Below are positions 21,603 to 33,094 of a stretch of DNA of 64,000 bases, in pieces; within the stretch, counting starts at the first letter, position 1, and each line of letters opens with the position of its first letter. The stretch is taken from contig NHZP01000003.1 of NCBI GenBank assembly GCA_003313425.1, positions 1,984,001-2,048,000 of the forward strand, given 5' to 3'. Under the pieces are notes generated by a model, which was not told the origin of the DNA, did not search any database, and saw nothing but the letters and a program-made list of their open reading frames with translations. The translations under genes were made by a program, and so were the position numbers. The DNA is from Pseudopyrenochaeta lycopersici (lineage: Eukaryota > Ascomycota > Dothideomycetes > Pleosporales > Pseudopyrenochaetaceae).

Positions 21603-22333
21603 TGCAAAAATATATCTTACGCGGCTTAGGCTTTGGGAGATAGCCGGAAAGACCTATCCGTAGATGTGGATGTGAGTCGAAGGAAAAGAGAGAGGGCTGA
21701 TAGGGCAGGTAATCGAAGCATTGTGGCTCAAAATGTGTGAAATTGAACGCGTAACGTGGAGTCGCGCGTTGTGCTCGGTATTGAACCCGCCAAGAAGTTT
21801 GAAGAGACAGCGGATGGACTGAAAATCTTTGTGATGGTTTAGCGGAGGTAATGCATTGTTGTGAAGGTTGCTGGCGCGACTAAGATTGAAGGTCGGGCGC
21901 ACGGTTGATACGCGTCCACGTGATGCAGCTATTGTGCTCAGAGTATCAAGTTCATTCACCGATGTACCATTGTTCCATGTACGGATCAAAGTTTACACAG
22001 AAATAGGGCAGTTATACTATCAGTATTCAAGCCAGATCTATACAGTTGCATACATCAACTACAAAGACCTCTAAGTGGGTCTGTTCTTGTTCAGACATAG
22101 CAACTCTCGTCCTGCGATGGCCTTCGTACGCCTTGAACGCCTTCGCTGATGACCCAGAGTATCGAAGTACCAGAAAGAAAAACACTACAACTCTTGGGCC
22201 ACTGCTAATCTTGCTCGTGCCCAGACTCTACACCTCTTGTTTGGCTCATTCCATCTTACCTTCCTGAGGTCGCTTTGATCTCACTTGTCAACAACATTTG
22301 ACTCGATCAGTTTGGCGAGCTTTGTATGACAGC
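21603..22333. other. Intergenic spacer, 0.7 kb
   Basis: Promoter side of the resolvase gene and 3' flank of the Asn-rich protein gene. Only short frames; nothing recognisable. Confidence 0.5.
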
Positions 22334-23097
22334 CTAACCCTCACAGATGAGGTCAAAATCTGGAAATTGCGGATCCGGTCCAATATTCGTACTGGGAATT
22401 GCGGTCTGAAAGTCCTGGACCTGTGCATTCTGCTGCGCGCTCTTACATTGCGCTATTGCTATGCATCAGCAATTACACACCAAAAACCCAGCTGCCCTAA
22501 CATACAAGATGAAAGGGGGTTGAAGAACTGGAACTTACACTTCTGCTCATCGCACTGTTGCACAGTCAATCCACCATTCTGCCTCTTTGCCTTGCCCTTC
22601 TTTCTCCTGTTGTTGTTGTCTCCATTGCCATTCCCATTTCCATTTCCATTTCCATTTCCATTTCTATTGTTATTATTATTGTTGTTATTGTTATTGTTAT
22701 TATTGTTGTTGTTGTTGTTATTATTATTGTTGTTGTTGTTATTATTGTTATTATTGTTGTTGTTCCCATTGCCATTCGCATTCGCAGTATTTGCACAAAT
22801 CTGGAACTGGTTGTCGCAGCTTCTCTGCGCCGCACTCTGGAAATCAGTGAACGTATCCCCGTCCACACTGAAAGGTCTTTGAGAATCCCCGCTGTTGGTG
22901 ATGGCGCTCGCTTGTGTGCCTCCTAGGGCGCCATTGAATGTCTGGAGGTTGCTAAGCTGCCGCAGGAAGAGGGTATGGCGAGGTATCAAGGACATCTCCC
23001 AGTCTGTCGCAATGAGCGCCGGCTGTGGTGAGGCAAATGACAAGGCTGGCAACACCAGGTGTAGGAGCGAGAGAAGGGCGGGCGGGAGGAACTTCAT
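22334..23097 (-). CDS. Asn-rich small secreted protein
   Basis: Exons 23097-22539 and 22458-22334 (80-nt intron, donor GTAAGT, phase 1) give 227 aa. The acceptor was chosen because it continues a cysteine-containing frame ending PQFPDFDLICEG. The signal peptide is clear (MKFLPPALLSLLHLVLPALSFAS). Cysteines are sparse and spaced as in a fungal secreted family: SCDNQFQIC, QQCDEQ, AQCKSAQQ and LICEG. In the middle lies a run of 33 Asn residues (22666-22764) flanked by Asn-Gly dipeptide repeats and a short basic cluster (RRKKGKAKR) that could be a Kex2-type processing site. The function is unknown; a cell-wall or effector-like role is speculative. Confidence 0.78.
22630..22790. repeat. Trinucleotide and hexanucleotide low-complexity tract in coding sequence
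   Basis: Mixed ATT/GTT triplets on the plus strand (AAT/AAC codons on the coding strand) form the poly-Asn run. They are bordered by CCATTT hexamers (Asn-Gly repeats). Codons are mixed rather than a pure triplet, so this is not a simple recent microsatellite expansion. Confidence 0.9.
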
Positions 23098-23968
23098 TGC
23101 GGCAGATTGTGTTTGTTGATTAATGTTGGTGAGTATTGAAGTGTAGGAAGCGCACAGCGCTTGTTGTTAGGTCGCCAGATAGTCGTGGAAAGTGCGAAAA
23201 TGGGTGCGACGATGAGTAGCGAACGGCGCATATGTAACCTCGCGCTTGGAGACGCGCAGTTGCGCACCACCGCACCTGCAGCCCATCTCATGCGAGAGAG
23301 GTTTGGCGCTGGGCTGGCGTTACCTGGTTGGGAAGTGTGGTGGTGGTGTTGCGACAATGCTGAAACGTCAATCACCGGGTTGGCCCCCTGGTAATTCCCA
23401 CCTCTGGACTTTGTGTAAGAACCAAGATTTGGTTGCATGGAGCACATGAATATAGACCAGGGCTACATATGCATAAAGGGCAGTGACGTCGGCGGTAATA
23501 GAATAATAATTAATCATTGTGACAGTCTGGTAATTTGTTTCGGGGTATGCTATGCTAGTGTGACAGAAGGACAAAAATTTCGCTTGATTACAACTTGTAA
23601 ACAGGCAACGAGGCAAATGCTACATCGCCGAGAAGACAAGAATGATTGGACGGAGGATCTAGGGATCTTCCAAGACTGGTACCACCTATCTTTGCGTGGT
23701 CCATCTAAAGGAAAACGCCGCTCTGAGTCAAAGAGCCCAGAGGTATAAAATGACGAAAGAAAATGACCAAGTATGGGTCCACGCCTGCAATGCACCGTAA
23801 AAGTCAATCGTGTCAAAGGGAGCCAGCTACCATGAGCAAATGCATTAGACATGTATGCACTCAAGACAGCGTCCCACATCGAAACCCTCAGATACACCGG
23901 CAAAAATTCGTTGATGTCGTGAACGGACCCTCGCAGGTCGTATATGTGTGTATTCTGCTATGGGTCGC
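23098..23968. other. Intergenic spacer, 0.9 kb
   Basis: Promoter of the Asn-rich protein gene plus the 3' flank of the Mid2-like gene. Small frames on both strands lack similarity. Confidence 0.5.
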
Positions 23969-24796
23969 TTAGAAGTTGGCGGCTGCATTGGGGCGTCCAC
24001 CAGGGTTGTGATACTGCTCGAGGTTGGACTGGAATGGCGAGGCGCCGTTGACATTTTGCGGTTTGTCCCCCAGGGCAGAGCCGGTACCGAGGGTCATATC
24101 ATCGTCATCGGCCGAGACGTTGTTCTGGCGCTTCTTCATGCGCCAGAAGACGAGGGCGATGCCGCCCAGGAGAAGGGCACCACCAACGCCTCCGACAACG
24201 CCACCGATAATGTTCTTGTTGGTCTGGCTCAAGCCGCTTCCGCTGTCACCCGAGTTCTCTTGAGAAGTGGGGGGATCTGTGATGAGTGCTTGGCCGGTAG
24301 TGAGCGGGATGCTGCTCGTGCCTGTCGAGGTAGTTGTGATTTCCTGGCCATTGCTCAGGGTTGTGAAGACGGTGACGTATTCCTGGAGCGAGGTGGAGAC
24401 CAGGTTGCTGGTTCGTACAATAGCCGTAGTTCTCTGTGACGAAGATGCTCTGTTGCTGGTAGCGGGAGCAGCGCTTGAGCCTGGCGATGAGGCCTGGTTG
24501 CCGCCGCTAGATTGTGCTGGAGTAGACTGGGCGGGAGTGTCGGAGGACGGTGTATCTGGCGTAGGGTCTGGGGTGGGTGTGGGCGCAGGAGTTGATGCGG
24601 GCGGAGGGGATGTCTGCTGTCGCGACGATGTGGGAGGAGCCGGTGTGGGTGTATTGCCGGTGCCGCTGGCCTGTCGCTTTTCGCCGTGGTGGAGGTAGTC
24701 TTCGATGCCGTCAATGTGCAGGTCCTCGAGGCGGAATGCCGAGGACAGCGCGGCGAGGGCGAATATCGCCACGAAAAGCCAGAGCTTCCGCAACAT
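23969..24796 (-). CDS. Single-pass Ser/Thr-rich membrane protein (Mid2/Wsc-like sensor candidate)
   Basis: Single exon, 275 aa, ATG at 24796. The layout is that of fungal surface stress sensors. It has a signal peptide (MLRKLWLFVAIFALAALSSA) and a long Ser/Thr/Pro-rich ectodomain suited to O-mannosylation. It then has a juxtamembrane Ser/Gly segment, a glycine-rich transmembrane helix near residues 200-222 (GGVVGGVGGALLLGG) with a basic stop-transfer (RMKKRQ), and a ~45-residue cytoplasmic tail with an acidic patch (ADDDDM). A KR site at residues 39-40 could be cleaved by Kex2. No WSC cysteine domain is present, so Mid2-like is the better description. The role in cell-wall stress is inferred from architecture only. 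Confidence 0.8.
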   Translation of the reverse strand: MLRKLWLFVAIFALAALSSAFRLEDLHIDGIEDYLHHGEKRQASGTGNTPTPAPPTSSRQQTSPPPASTPAPTPTPDPTPDTPSSDTPAQSTPAQSSGGNQASSPGSSAAPATSNRASSSQRTTAIVRTSNLVSTSLQEYVTVFTTLSNGQEITTTSTGTSSIPLTTGQALITDPPTSQENSGDSGSGLSQTNKNIIGGVVGGVGGALLLGGIALVFWRMKKRQNNVSADDDDMTLGTGSALGDKPQNVNGASPFQSNLEQYHNPGGRPNAAANF

Positions 24797-25561
24797 GTTT
24801 GGCGGTGTGTATGTGTGTGTGGAAACAGAGAGAGAGCGGATGTGTGGGAGAGCAGACTTGGAGCGGGTCTGCGGCGATGGGGCTGACGCGTTTCACGAAA
24901 AGTATTGCCGGGGGATTAAAGGGCTCCGGCAAAGGGCGAATGAGGCGGGTTTGCAGCGAGTGTGGGCAAAGAAACGAACGAGGGCAGGATGATGGGAAAC
25001 ACAAGGAGAAAAGAGAGCCCAGCGGATGACCTGGGTGCTGAGTGATGGTGGTGCGTAGGCAGTGGAGCGAGCGGCAACCGTCGTGTTGCGCCGAATCACC
25101 AGGCCAAAATTAGTCTCTCCCTGCACTGCAACGGCAGGGATTTGCGCGCAGAGCACCGACTCCAAAGGTGAGACCCTGCATTCCAGCGTCGGATCCAGAA
25201 GCCTCATGCGAAAACTCTTGCACCCAACAGAATCAAAAGTATGTCCAAAGCAGCTGCAAAAGAGACATGCTGGGCCGCCTCTACGCGTGCGAGAGCCCCC
25301 AACGTGATGTTTTGGCCGACTATCGTGCCTTTTCCGGCCAGCGCACGCTTGTGAATACGACAAGTGCCATTTGCCAGTCTTCAACCCCGTCCGGATCCGC
25401 CATTCGCTAGCCGGCGGCCGCACCCTTGCTCTGGGCATTCTGCCCGTCTGGACCTGCGTCATATCCTTTGGCTGCGAAACTTTGCAGGGCACTGTCGAGC
25501 TGAGGAGAATATTCTACCAATTACTACCGCATCCTCCTGTCGCACACACTGCACGTCAGAC
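24797..25561. other. Divergent promoter region, 0.8 kb
   Basis: Shared upstream region of the Mid2-like gene (minus) and the PQ-loop transporter gene (plus). It includes a short TG-rich stretch near 24806-24822. No gene seen. Confidence 0.5.
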
Positions 25562-26731
25562 ATGTTCACAGCCATCATGGCTCAAAGCCCGCCGCTGACT
25601 CCCCACGAGGCGCTGTCGGGCGTCTTCGGTTCCATCTCGTTGGCCTCATGGATCTTTCTCCTGGTATGTGCAGCCTTGTCTTTAGTCATACACCTTGAAT
25701 GCTACCATGCACATCTTCGAGGCTCTCTAGCTTGTCGGACTAGAAGCTGCCGAATGCACTGAAGACTTCCTGCCTCAGGCTCCACCGTGTACTCCAAACA
25801 TGCGTCACCATTGAGCACACCATCACTGTCACTTTATCAGAGACTAACACCCCCAGGTCCCCCAACTAATTGAAAACTACAGATCAGGCTCTGCAGACGG
25901 CATCTCCCTCGCCTTCCTCACCGTCTGGTTCATTGGCGACATCACGAACCTGGCCGGCGCAGTATGGGCTGGCCTGGTGCCCACCGTCATCGCCCTCGCA
26001 ATCTACTTTTGCTTCGCAGATCTCGTTCTCATCAGCCAATGCCTGTACTACAACACGAAGAACGCGCGAAGAGCGCGCAAGACGTCTACGAGGAGCGAGG
26101 ACAGCGTTGAGTCACCATTGCTGGGACGTCGCGATTCGAGCAACATTGGTCTTCCCGGCAGTCACCGTCGAGACTCAGCCGCAAGTCGAAGGCGCAGGGC
26201 AAGCTCGCTTCCCACAATCGCAGATGTCGAGGAAGGCGGCAGCGAGTGGGTGAAGAATGCACTGAGCATCATTGGTGTCTGTGTTGTTGGCGCTGCCGGC
26301 TGGGCGATCGCGTGGAAGACGGGTGTCTGGGTTCCCCAGCCCACCAAAGACGACACAGCAGGTGCAGACGTGGCGCTTGGAGCACAGTTCCTTGGGTATG
26401 CGAGCGCAGTGGCCTACCTCGGAGCGCGGATACCACAAATTATCAAGAACCAACGGGAGAAGAGTTGCGAGGGCTTGTCGCTCCTCTTCTTTATGCTGAG
26501 CTTGTTGGGCAATGCTACTTATGGCGCAGGAGTAAGTGCGCCCCAATATGACTCGCTTGGCCATGGTACTGACATTAACAGATCATCTTCCACTCCACTG
26601 AAAGGGAGTACATACTGATCAACCTGCCCTGGTTGATTGGATCCCTCGGCACCATGGTCGAAGACGTAACAATCTTTGTCCAGTTCCGCGTTTTCGGTAC
26701 TGGTGAATCGACGTCTGCTCTTGAAGCCTAG
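25562..26731 (+). CDS. PQ-loop vacuolar cationic amino-acid transporter (Ypq/Rtc2 family)
   Basis: Seven-helix PQ-loop protein; yeast Ypq1-3 and animal PQLC2 export Lys/Arg/His across the vacuolar or lysosomal membrane. Exons are 25562-25663, 25857-26531 and 26582-26731 (all phase 0), giving 308 aa. The first PQ-loop is rebuilt across intron 1 (FLLVPQLIENYRSGSADGISLAF); the second is ARIPQIIKNQREKSCEGLS. GDITNLAGAVWAG and the final NLPWLIGSLGTMVEDVTIFVQF are also typical. A Ser/Arg-rich cytosolic loop at ~100-155 separates the two halves. The start could instead be Met6 (25577). Substrate is inferred. Confidence 0.93.
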
Positions 26732-27252
26732 GCTGAAGAGGTGAGGATCATCCTAGATTGTACATATGCATTGAAACGAATTGGAGCCACGTAATTATGG
26801 GTTAGGTAACGTTACCACAAAAGTTCGGATTTGGGTTGGGAAAGTTGCGTTCCACTCGCTTTTTGGGATTGGGTAGAATACCCGGCGCTTTTTGGATACT
26901 TGCCGTCATATTGTTACAAATTTGCTAGGTGTATGTATCGTATTACAATATAAGTATGCACCAAATCAAAGCTGCTTGTTGAAAGTGAGAAAGCACAAGA
27001 GAGGATCAAGCTTTCATAGCCGTATACTGTATCATTGCATTCTATGAAATCATTGTAACTATCCGCCATCACCATTGGTTGATGGAGACACCTCTTGGAT
27101 GACGTGAAAACAGTCTATGAGCGCCGGAGGAAATGTACGAAACGGCCCTTAAGGTCTGCCAACGCAGTCTTCCCTTGACAGAAGTGCGGCAGGCATCCAT
27201 TGGGCACCTGCTTTTGTTGACTTTTGCATACGGCAAGCCGATGTGGACGAGC
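26732..27252. other. Convergent 3' flanks, 0.5 kb
   Basis: Lies between two convergently transcribed genes (PQ-loop transporter and asparagine synthetase). It holds only their 3' UTRs; nothing else seen. Confidence 0.5.
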
Positions 27253-29394
27253 CTACTCGGCGTTGTCATACTTCTGGTCGTGAATGGAAATGGCACTATC
27301 ACAGTATTAGCGCGGCATTCATTTAGCCAAAATTGGGCTCCATCTTACCGTCCGGAAGGATCTGTTTGTTTGCTCCAAGTTGGTGTCCATCGCATGACCG
27401 TGCTTGCGCAGTAGCTCGGGAAATGTTCATCAAACATACACCTGTACCAGTACGCCTCCTTCGTGTCTGGAATGTCGTCGCCCCACTCCTTCTTTGGGTT
27501 CTTCATCATCTCGTCCGTAACATGCAACTCAGCGTTGTCCTTGAGGGCGTCGATCCAGCCGTAGCCCACACCGTCGGAGAACTGCTCCTTCTGTCTCCAG
27601 AGGATCTTGTCGGGGAGGTATGGCTGTGTCTCTGGTTCATCGGAAGTGTCAAAGGCCTTGCGCAGAATGTATTTCTCCATTCGCTTGTTCTTGAAATCGA
27701 TGAGCTTGTCGGCAGGGTCAATGTTCATAGCGACGTTGAGGAACTGCCTGTCGAGGAAGGGAACACGAGCTTCAACGCCCCATGCCGAAGTTGACTTGTT
27801 GGCGCGAAGACAATCCGCAAGGTGAAGGTTCTTAACGCGACGAATGCATTCTTGGTGGAAAGCAGCCTTGTCGGGGGCGTTGTGGAAGTACAGGTATCCA
27901 CCAAAGATTTCATCACTGCCCTCTCCTGAGAGCACCATCTTGACACCCATAGCCTTGATCTTCCGGCTGAGGAGGAACATGGGTGTCGAGGCGCGGATGG
28001 TAGTTACATCAAAAGTCTCGAGGTGGAAGATGACGTCCGTTAGGGCATTGAGACCGTCCTCGATGGTAAAAGTGAAAGTGTGATGTTTTGTTCCAAGGAA
28101 GTCAGCGACTTCTCGAGCTGCAATGGCGTCAGGAGCATTGGGTAGACCGATTGAGAAGGAGTTCAACTGTCCCAGGAGGAGATCGGTTTGAAGTTCGTTG
28201 GCGTCATCAATACCCACTAATTGCTCTTGTGTGCTGTGAACGACTCCGTTGGACTCTGCAGCCCGCTTTCTTGTTGCCTCGTTCAATCGCAGAGTTTCTC
28301 GCTGCGCGATTGAAGCTACCAAACTCGAATCAAGACCTCCAGAGAGAAGAACGCCAAAAGGCACTTCCGCCATCATGCGCTTCCGCACTGATCGCTCCAA
28401 TGCTGTCCTCAGCTCCTTGTAGTCTACAGGCGTGGTAGGGATGTTGGAGGGCTCGACCAGCCACTTCGGGTCATAGTATCGAGTCAATTTGTCCGTCTTC
28501 GAGTCGTAGATGTGACCGGGAGGGAACGAGATGATGTTGTCACAAACGGGGTGCAAGCATTTCAGCTCGGACGCGAAGAAGACCGCACCGGGAGTTGTGC
28601 TCGATCTGCCCATGTAGAATGTGGTGATTCCAATGGGGTCTCGCGCCGCGAGAACTCGATCTTGTGTCTTGTCGTGTAGGACCCATGAGAACATACCATC
28701 CAGATGGCGGGGTGCGTCAACGTCATGTTCAAGATACTGCTACATATCAGCTCTTGCCCCGTCGCAAGTAAGACTCTCTCATACCAGTGGAATTATGACT
28801 TCGCAATCTGAGTGTGTCTTGAAATTGTATGGGGTCTTGAGGCTCTTGCGAATGATACGGTGGTTGTAGATTTCGCCATTGACGGCCAGAGAGACGGTTC
28901 CCTCATCGTTGACCAGCGGCTGAGCACCAGAGTCTACCCATTGTAAGTCCTCGTGCAACTATATCTGTCGTGTGACTGCATACCGACGCCGACAATGCTC
29001 AATCGCTCGTGGACGAGGACTACCAGGTGTTAATGTTCCATGTCAGGCCAGGGTGCTTCTAGAAACCTACTAGTATCGTTTGCGATCCAGTTTCCACCTG
29101 TTAAGTCTCAGTTACGGTGCTCCTCGGCGCATTCAGAGTCATAGTGTGCTCACTCCAATCTGGGCCCCGATGTCGGACACTGTACGCATTCAGTCAATTG
29201 AGCATGACAGCATTCGTGGAGGAGGTGAACTTACGCCTTGCCCATCTTCAAGGCTGTCGGCTTGAATTTCTGGACATCGGGATGCCTTTGAAGAAGTTAG
29301 CCACCCAAAAAACATGACCGCAGTGCGGCTCAGAGGGGCAATCGCGAGGTTTGAGAGCGGGTGCATACCTGTAGCAGGCGAAAATACCACACAT
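27253..29394 (-). CDS. ASN1: Asparagine synthetase (glutamine-hydrolysing)
   Basis: Converts aspartate, glutamine and ATP to asparagine, glutamate, AMP and PPi in the cytosol. Eight exons: 29394-29369, 29285-29235, 29179-29154, 29097-29071, 29019-28984, 28933-28785, 28739-27349 and 27295-27253, giving 582 aa. The start MCGIFACYR puts the catalytic Cys of the class-II glutaminase at residue 2. Joined exons read [23 protein letters not shown] and [10 protein letters not shown], all glutaminase motifs. The synthetase half has the PP-loop SGGLDSS and [11 protein letters not shown]. The C-terminus ([15 protein letters not shown]) continues through a last small exon to the stop. Five tiny 5' exons (26-51 nt) make the 5' end easy to mis-annotate. 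Confidence 0.96.
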
Positions 29395-30259
29395 ATTGAC
29401 GACTGTGTTGATGAGAGGTGTGAGGAAGAAAAGAGGGAGTCACTGAGTAGAAGTAGGTGGCCACACGCGCCCTTAATCGCCGTTGAAAATAATTGTGAAC
29501 AGTCAGTCATTCAATCCGGCGAAGCATCGGGAACAGCCCCACCATAGCCAGCCCGCCTATAGAACACCGTAAAGCCGCGAATCGCCGCATGACTGTGCCC
29601 ATTATCATAGTGCTACAGGGATTGCAAGCAATGACGCGGTGAAATCTATCGCGTCGGCCCAAATGCGCGGGCGCGCGCGTTGGACATGCACGTTCAAAGT
29701 TCCCCCACTTTGACACTGAAGTTTCGCCGTGTCGCTTATTGGTTACTCCGCTTGCGACCATCCTTGCGTGGTGGAACGTTCTCCAGGTAGTCTCCACTCG
29801 TATCTAAAAGTCGTTTCCTCGGAACAAGCTACTGTACTTCAGTAGTTTTTATAGTTGGCGTTGAGAAATCGCGAAGCAGGTCATATATGGTCAGCCCAAG
29901 TCAAGTCGTTGTTGAAAAAACGATGGAGGGGTACCTCTGAACTGGTGGACAACTTTCTTATTTGCAAAGGTATTGATACATCGATGCCTCCACGCGGACT
30001 CGCTCAAGTGCTCAAGCCGCTGCAATTCCATATGCGTAACCAACGACAGGCCCAGTCATCCACAAGAATTAATCACGCAGAGAAAAAAAAGTAATTATCC
30101 ATCCATCAACGATCCATTCAGCACCCATCCTGTTCTTCCACGTGCTTTTCATGCCGTCATCTGATACCCCACGATCTCGTCTCTTTGATATGGGGTCGCT
30201 GTGGGCACACGGCATGCCAACTCAGTCTTGGTATACGGGGTATTGCGGGGGAAAGCCAT
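29395..30259. other. Intergenic spacer, 0.9 kb
   Basis: Promoter of the asparagine synthetase gene and 3' flank of the VAP gene. I looked for Gcn4-type sites and found no convincing one. No gene seen. Confidence 0.45.
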
Positions 30260-31441
30260 TCAGAACAAGAAGTAGGCGAGGAGGAAGCTGATTAGACACA
30301 AGAGGGCGGTAATGTGGATGGGCACGCCGCCCGCGGGTGCCTGTCTGGCGTCCACAGCGGTCGAGAGTGGCGCTTTTGAGTCGTTCGTGGACTCAGTCTT
30401 TCGCTGGCGAAGACCCGAGCTGTCGCTGGCTTGTTTCGTCAGCCTTGCAATCTGCGCCTTGGCCTCATCAAGCTGAGCTTGCAGGGTTGCCTGCGACGGT
30501 AGAGCATTCTTCACACTCGATGCCGCTGCAGCGACAGTTGACTGCACACCGCCGGAACCAGCGGGGGTGAATGCCTCATTCTTGATTTCTCCTAGGTTTT
30601 TGCTGTCAGCTGGGCGGTCTTCTCGAAGAGAGGCAGGCCCAGTGGCCTCTGGAACGCCGCGCTGGGGAGTAACGGCTTCAGGTGATGGAGAAGGAAGCAT
30701 CGACTCGCGGCTGATACCATTGGTCTTGGCGGGCGTTGCTGTGACTTCGTCGGCGGGGAGGAAGAGGACCCGAATCTTCTTCTCTTGGATCGATGATTTC
30801 GACGTCTGTTCGATGTGTGACCACTGCAAAACGTAATTAGTCCTGTGCCCTCTCTCACGTCCTTGACTTGCACCAGTGATCATACCAGAGATCCAACATT
30901 GGTGAACTCCTTATCAGCAGTGACGAGAACGGATTGCACAAGAAACTTGTCGCGGCACTTCGCATCTGGTGGTGGGTCCTCCTTCATGGCTTGGAGAAGG
31001 ACTGTGCGCACAAGTCAGTTTACCTGCAGATATCGCGTGGGGTGCACACAGAGAGGGGTCTTCGTACTCTGCACTTCGACATCTTTGCCAGGCTCGATGC
31101 GTCCGCTGTTCGGTCTCACGCAGTATCTACATTGTTATTCCACATCAGTCGCGGTAAACAAGAAGGGAGTTTCGAGGGCCGTACTGTTTGGGAGCGGTGG
31201 TTTTGACCTTGAGCGTGTTAGCCGTGCAATCTTGCAGGCAGAGACAGGGACTAGGAGCGCATGAAGAAGTCTGCCTACCTTGAATGCGACCGGATCGGAG
31301 TGAGGATTCTTGAGGTGGAGGGTCTGCGAGACCTCATGCTGGAAGGGTCCTGCTAATTTGAGTATGCCAGCACACTTACAAAACAGCCGCCAATTACTTA
31401 CGCTTGAACCCAAGCTCCACGGGGTCGAGCTCGACGGACAT
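30260..31441 (-). CDS. SCS2: VAMP-associated protein (VAP/Scs2), ER membrane contact-site protein
   Basis: Tail-anchored ER protein whose MSP domain binds FFAT motifs of lipid-transfer proteins at membrane contact sites. Six exons: 31441-31402, 31349-31279, 31207-31185, 31126-31068, 31001-30886 and 30823-30260, giving 290 aa. The MSP domain (residues 1-~125) is rebuilt as MSVELDPVELGFK, RPFQHEVSQTLHLKNP, then VKTTAPKQYCVRPNSGRIEPG, ILLQAMKEDPP and CRDKFLVQSV. A disordered linker, a short coiled coil (LQAQLDEAKAQIARLTK) and a C-terminal anchor (HITALLCLISFLLAYFLF) complete the VAP layout. Exon 3 is only 23 nt, but all junctions keep frame and conserved residues. Confidence 0.95.
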
Positions 31442-32161
31442 GGTGAGGACACGATGGCGTAGGTGTGCAGCAATTGTTGTGTTGGTAAGCAGACGTGGAT
31501 CGGCGTTGCAGCGTGCGGCACGCGATGCTGCGGGGGCAGGCAGGTACAACGGTCGTGTGTCGGTCTGCCGGATTTATTGCGGACACAGGAGCGCAAGAGG
31601 TGAATGTCTAAATAGTGTGGTGGGAGTGGGTAGGTAGTCAAGGTGTCAGGGTGCAGGGTGTTCCGGGGTCGACCTCGCTTGACATGACGTTGCTACTTGG
31701 ACCGTCTAGAGTCCAGCAACGGTCTTGGAACCTGATTGTTCCTGGTGCTGAGGCTACCAGATAGCTTTCCCGAAGGAAGCCTTCAGTGCAAGCTTCCCAA
31801 GGACGAAATTGCAAGAGGATCATCGTTCTGCGAAGAAAACCTATATCTTATCCAGCAGAGTTGCAATTCCAGCAAACCCACAGCCAGGAACGCGCACGGC
31901 CAGTGATCTCATTCCACGGTTCCCCCAGGTTCCATCATTCACCTTCTAGGCCCCACTCCTGCTAGCTGCACTTACGTTCTGTACACATCGCCCAGGCAGA
32001 CACAACCTTGACTAGTATACTACCCCAACTTCTGCGTCTCACCCTGCGAACAAACCACAGTTGCCTTTACAGATAGTACCCCACTATAGCTCTTCAGAGC
32101 TATTTAAGCCTCCAGACAACCACGCGCAACCTTCACAAATCCTACAATCTCACCTCTCACA
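31442..32161. other. Divergent promoter region, 0.7 kb
   Basis: Shared upstream DNA of the VAP gene (minus) and the UBX gene (plus). Pyrimidine-rich tracts precede 32162, as is usual near fungal transcription starts. No gene seen. Confidence 0.5.
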
Positions 32162-33094
32162 ATGGCGGGAGATCTAGATACGCTCATTGATATGGGCTTT
32201 CCCAGCGACCGCGCCGAACTCGCCGTCAAAGCCACCGGGGGTCTTCAAGGCGCAATTGACTGGCTCGAAAAGAACCAGGACAAGTCTATCGACGAGATCA
32301 AGGCCGAACAATCTTCCGCCTCCACCTCCGATGACGCACCCGCCCTTCAACCCGGTGAAGAAGCCAAGTCCCTCGTTTGCGAGGACTGCGGCAGGAAGCT
32401 CCGCTCTACCGCTCAAGCCGAGTGGCATGCTAGCAAAACGGGTCACGAGAACTTCGCCGAGTCGACTGAAGAAATCGCCCCCCTCACAGAAGAAGAGAAG
32501 AAGCAAAAGTTGGAGGAGTTGAAGGCGAAGTTGGCAACCAAGAGGGCGGCACAGTCAGAACAGGACAAGGAGGATAAGAGGAGGAACGAGCAGATTCGCA
32601 TGAAAGCCACCAAGGAATCTCAAGATATCAGAGAAGAGCTACAGAAGAAGGAGCGCTTGAAGGAAGCTCAAGCTAAACGCGCAGAGAAGAAAGCCGACGA
32701 GGAGGCTCGAAAGCGTGTCTTAGCAAAGCTGGAGGCAGACAAGCAAGAGCGCAAGAGGAAGGCTGAGGCAGAGAAGGCCGCACGCGCAGGTCAAGCGCCT
32801 CCTCCACAGCCAGCACAAGCTCCTCTAGCAACGTCTTCGGGTCCCGCAACAAGTAAGCCGGCAAGTGCGTATACCGAGGCAAGACTGGCTTTGCAGGGAC
32901 CTGGTGGCAGAATTACAAAGACATTCCCGGTCGAGACCACACTTTTCGAAGTTGCACATGCACTAGAGCAGGACGGGTTACAGGTCAATACCTTCACCAC
33001 TAACTTTCCGAAGAAGACATACGATAAATCAGACTTTGGGATGACGCTGAAAGAGGCCGGAATGGTGCCGAGTGCTGCGTTGATCATTAAATAG
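32162..33094 (+). CDS. UBA-zinc finger-UBX protein (UBXN1/SAKS1-like Cdc48 adaptor)
   Basis: Single exon, 310 aa. The N-terminal UBA domain (residues 4-40: LIDMGFPSDRAELAVKATGG) should bind ubiquitin. A C2H2 finger follows near 72-95 (CEDCGRKL...HASKTGH). The centre (~110-215) is a long charged helix of Lys/Glu/Arg. The C-terminal UBX domain (~233-310) has the TKTFPVETTLFEV strand and ends LKEAGMVPSAALIIK; UBX domains dock on the Cdc48/p97 N-domain. This UBA-coiled coil-UBX order matches the UBXN1 class. The role in ubiquitin-dependent extraction or proteasome delivery is inferred from family. Confidence 0.92.
   Translation: MAGDLDTLIDMGFPSDRAELAVKATGGLQGAIDWLEKNQDKSIDEIKAEQSSASTSDDAPALQPGEEAKSLVCEDCGRKLRSTAQAEWHASKTGHENFAESTEEIAPLTEEEKKQKLEELKAKLATKRAAQSEQDKEDKRRNEQIRMKATKESQDIREELQKKERLKEAQAKRAEKKADEEARKRVLAKLEADKQERKRKAEAEKAARAGQAPPPQPAQAPLATSSGPATSKPASAYTEARLALQGPGGRITKTFPVETTLFEVAHALEQDGLQVNTFTTNFPKKTYDKSDFGMTLKEAGMVPSAALIIK

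Noticed and set aside
22439..22541. Alternative splice junction for the Asn-rich protein (donor GTGTAA, acceptor AAGAG)
   Set aside because: It keeps a frame but drops a cysteine and has a poor acceptor; GTAAGT joined to the acceptor before 22458 gives better signals and the expected cysteine.
22630..22790. CRISPR-like or satellite array
   Set aside because: The repetition is a trinucleotide tract inside a coding frame; no spacers, and the organism is a fungus.
24577..25029. Plus-strand 150-codon frame opposite the Mid2-like gene
   Set aside because: Antisense shadow of the Ser/Thr/Pro-rich coding sequence.
29395..30259. Gcn4-type control sites upstream of asparagine synthetase
   Set aside because: No clear TGACTCA palindrome close to the start; partial matches are no more than expected by chance.
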